Positions 15,519 to 16,388 of a stretch of DNA of 16,388 bases are shown here, in pieces; within the stretch, counting starts at the first letter, position 1, and each line of letters opens with the position of its first letter. Location of the stretch: assembly GCF_036659115.1 (NCBI RefSeq), contig NZ_JAVXDF010000055.1. One strand, given 5' to 3'. The notes under the pieces are model-generated. The model was not told where the DNA came from, did no database searches, and saw only the letters and a list, made by a program, of their open reading frames with translations. Both the position numbers and the translations under genes were made by a program. Source of the stretch: Gordonibacter sp036659115 (lineage in GTDB: Bacteria; Actinomycetota; Coriobacteriia; Coriobacteriales; Eggerthellaceae).

Positions 15519-16388
15519 CTAGAGGTCGTCTTCCAAATCGATCTGCATGAGGTAGACGTTTTCGCGCAGGCGCTTGGCCGACGAACGGCAAAGGTTGCCT
15601 GCTTCGTAGTATGTCTGGATCTGCTCGAGTTCCAGCTGCAGAGCCCAGCGTTCGATGTCGACGGCTTTCTCGGCCATGCTCGAGAGGGACTGGAGGGGTG
15701 GCTTCGCATCGCGCAGCAGCATGATGATATGCTGGTATTCAAGTACCAGCGCGCTTACGTCTTCGGCCGGCTCGTTGCAGTCAGGAGAGGTCAGCATGTG
15801 CTGTAGCAGCTCCACCACGTGCTCAGAACCTTGGATCTGCAGCTCGCGGATGGCTTTGGTACGCTCGGTGGGACTCACGCCGGGAAGCCCCCTGACCAAT
15901 CGGTGCCAGCCGGTGCGCAGTAGGGCGCGCAAGCGGAGGTAGGCGTTTTGCAGCGACCAACGTCCCAGGTGGTGCTTCATTAGGTCCTCGGCGCGTGCGA
16001 GGCGGCTCAGGTACTGGTAGCCGACGATGGGGTAGACCTCTTCGCGCTCGATGAGCTGCAGCACGTAGTCTCGCTCCCAATTCAGAGCGCGCAGGCGCAG
16101 GGCCGTGTTCGGCTCGCTGGCGATGTCGTTGGTGGCTTTGATGCGCGCTATGCGGTTGTTGTACTGGTGGATAACCCTCTGGGTAGCGCCGCGGTTCTCG
16201 CTGGTTTGGCGTGCTGTCAGTTCCTCGATGACGGCACGGAGCATGTCCAGGCTGGCTTGCGTCTCGTCGCAGCGCACATCCTCTTCGGTCGGTCCCTTCT
16301 TGGGGGCTATCAAAGGCACGATGAACGTGGCGATGAGCAGGGTGACCACGATAACCCCGCAGGCCAAGAAGATGATGAGGTTGCGCTG
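15519..16388 (-). CDS. Na+/H+ antiporter (CPA1/NhaP type), C-terminal part, partial
   Basis: The minus-strand frame is open from the right window edge through 289 codons to TAG at 15519-15521, so the gene's start lies outside the window. The first visible residues, QRNLIIFLACGVIVVTLLIA then TFIVPLIAP, match the last membrane span of bacterial CPA1-type Na+/H+ antiporters (the YjcE-like group). About 260 hydrophilic residues follow, rich in Glu, Arg, Leu and Gln (for example DMLRAVIEELTARQ and ERDYVLQLIEREE), and are probably a cytoplasmic helical regulatory tail. Such proteins exchange Na+ or K+ for H+ across the membrane. A TTG at 16367 is not a real start because the reading frame continues beyond it through the span. 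The transport core is not visible, so ion specificity cannot be judged. Confidence 0.8.
   Translation of the reverse strand, partial: QRNLIIFLACGVIVVTLLIATFIVPLIAPKKGPTEEDVRCDETQASLDMLRAVIEELTARQTSENRGATQRVIHQYNNRIARIKATNDIASEPNTALRLRALNWERDYVLQLIEREEVYPIVGYQYLSRLARAEDLMKHHLGRWSLQNAYLRLRALLRTGWHRLVRGLPGVSPTERTKAIRELQIQGSEHVVELLQHMLTSPDCNEPAEDVSALVLEYQHIIMLLRDAKPPLQSLSSMAEKAVDIERWALQLELEQIQTYYEAGNLCRSSAKRLRENVYLMQIDLEDDL

Noticed and set aside
15368..15550. A 60-codon plus-strand frame from a TTG, and a nearby frame with a lipobox-like LALASC segment ending at 15522
   Set aside because: Neither has a good start with a ribosome binding site in the right place. Both run into the convergent antiporter stop, and the composition looks like non-coding spacer.

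Overview
The window carries five protein genes, two of them cut by the window edges. Gene content and style (arginine deiminase pathway genes, a giant Cna-B wall protein, G+C mostly in the 50s to 60s percent) suggest a Gram-positive, probably anaerobic actinobacterium. Class Coriobacteriia, family Eggerthellaceae is my best guess; this is an inference from protein style, not a proven placement.

Layout: (1) 1-63 (+), the last 20 codons of what looks like carbamate kinase (arcC). (2) 274-1884 (+), a YfcC/DcuC-superfamily membrane transporter, most likely the arginine/ornithine antiporter ArcD. It is separated from arcC by a 210-bp spacer with a strong hairpin and ends at a clear intrinsic terminator. 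(3) 2174-12781 (+), one 10.6-kb gene for a 3,535-residue secreted, wall-anchored protein. It has a signal peptide, a Ser/Gly/Glu-rich linker, a head region I do not recognise, about 14 Cna_B modules of the KxW/LPKYD type, about 12 SpaA/prealbumin-like modules, and a C-terminal sorting signal whose motif reads LGKTSD instead of LPxTG. (4) 12892-13329 (-), a small GNAT acetyltransferase convergent with the giant gene, with a strong hairpin between them. (5) 13527-15263 (+), arginyl-tRNA synthetase (argS), divergent from the acetyltransferase, with a good extended -10 promoter and a terminator. (6) 15519-16388 (-), the C-terminal end of a CPA1-type Na+/H+ antiporter, open at the right edge.

Functionally, arcC and arcD belong together: ArcD exchanges arginine for ornithine and carbamate kinase makes ATP from carbamoyl phosphate. 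The giant gene is its own transcription unit and encodes a very long, probably isopeptide-stiffened surface stalk or adhesin. No sortase or pilin partner lies in the window. The remaining genes are ordinary chromosomal neighbours. I see no tRNA, rRNA, CRISPR array, insertion sequence or phage gene. The giant gene is the most unusual object here, and most findings concern its architecture.
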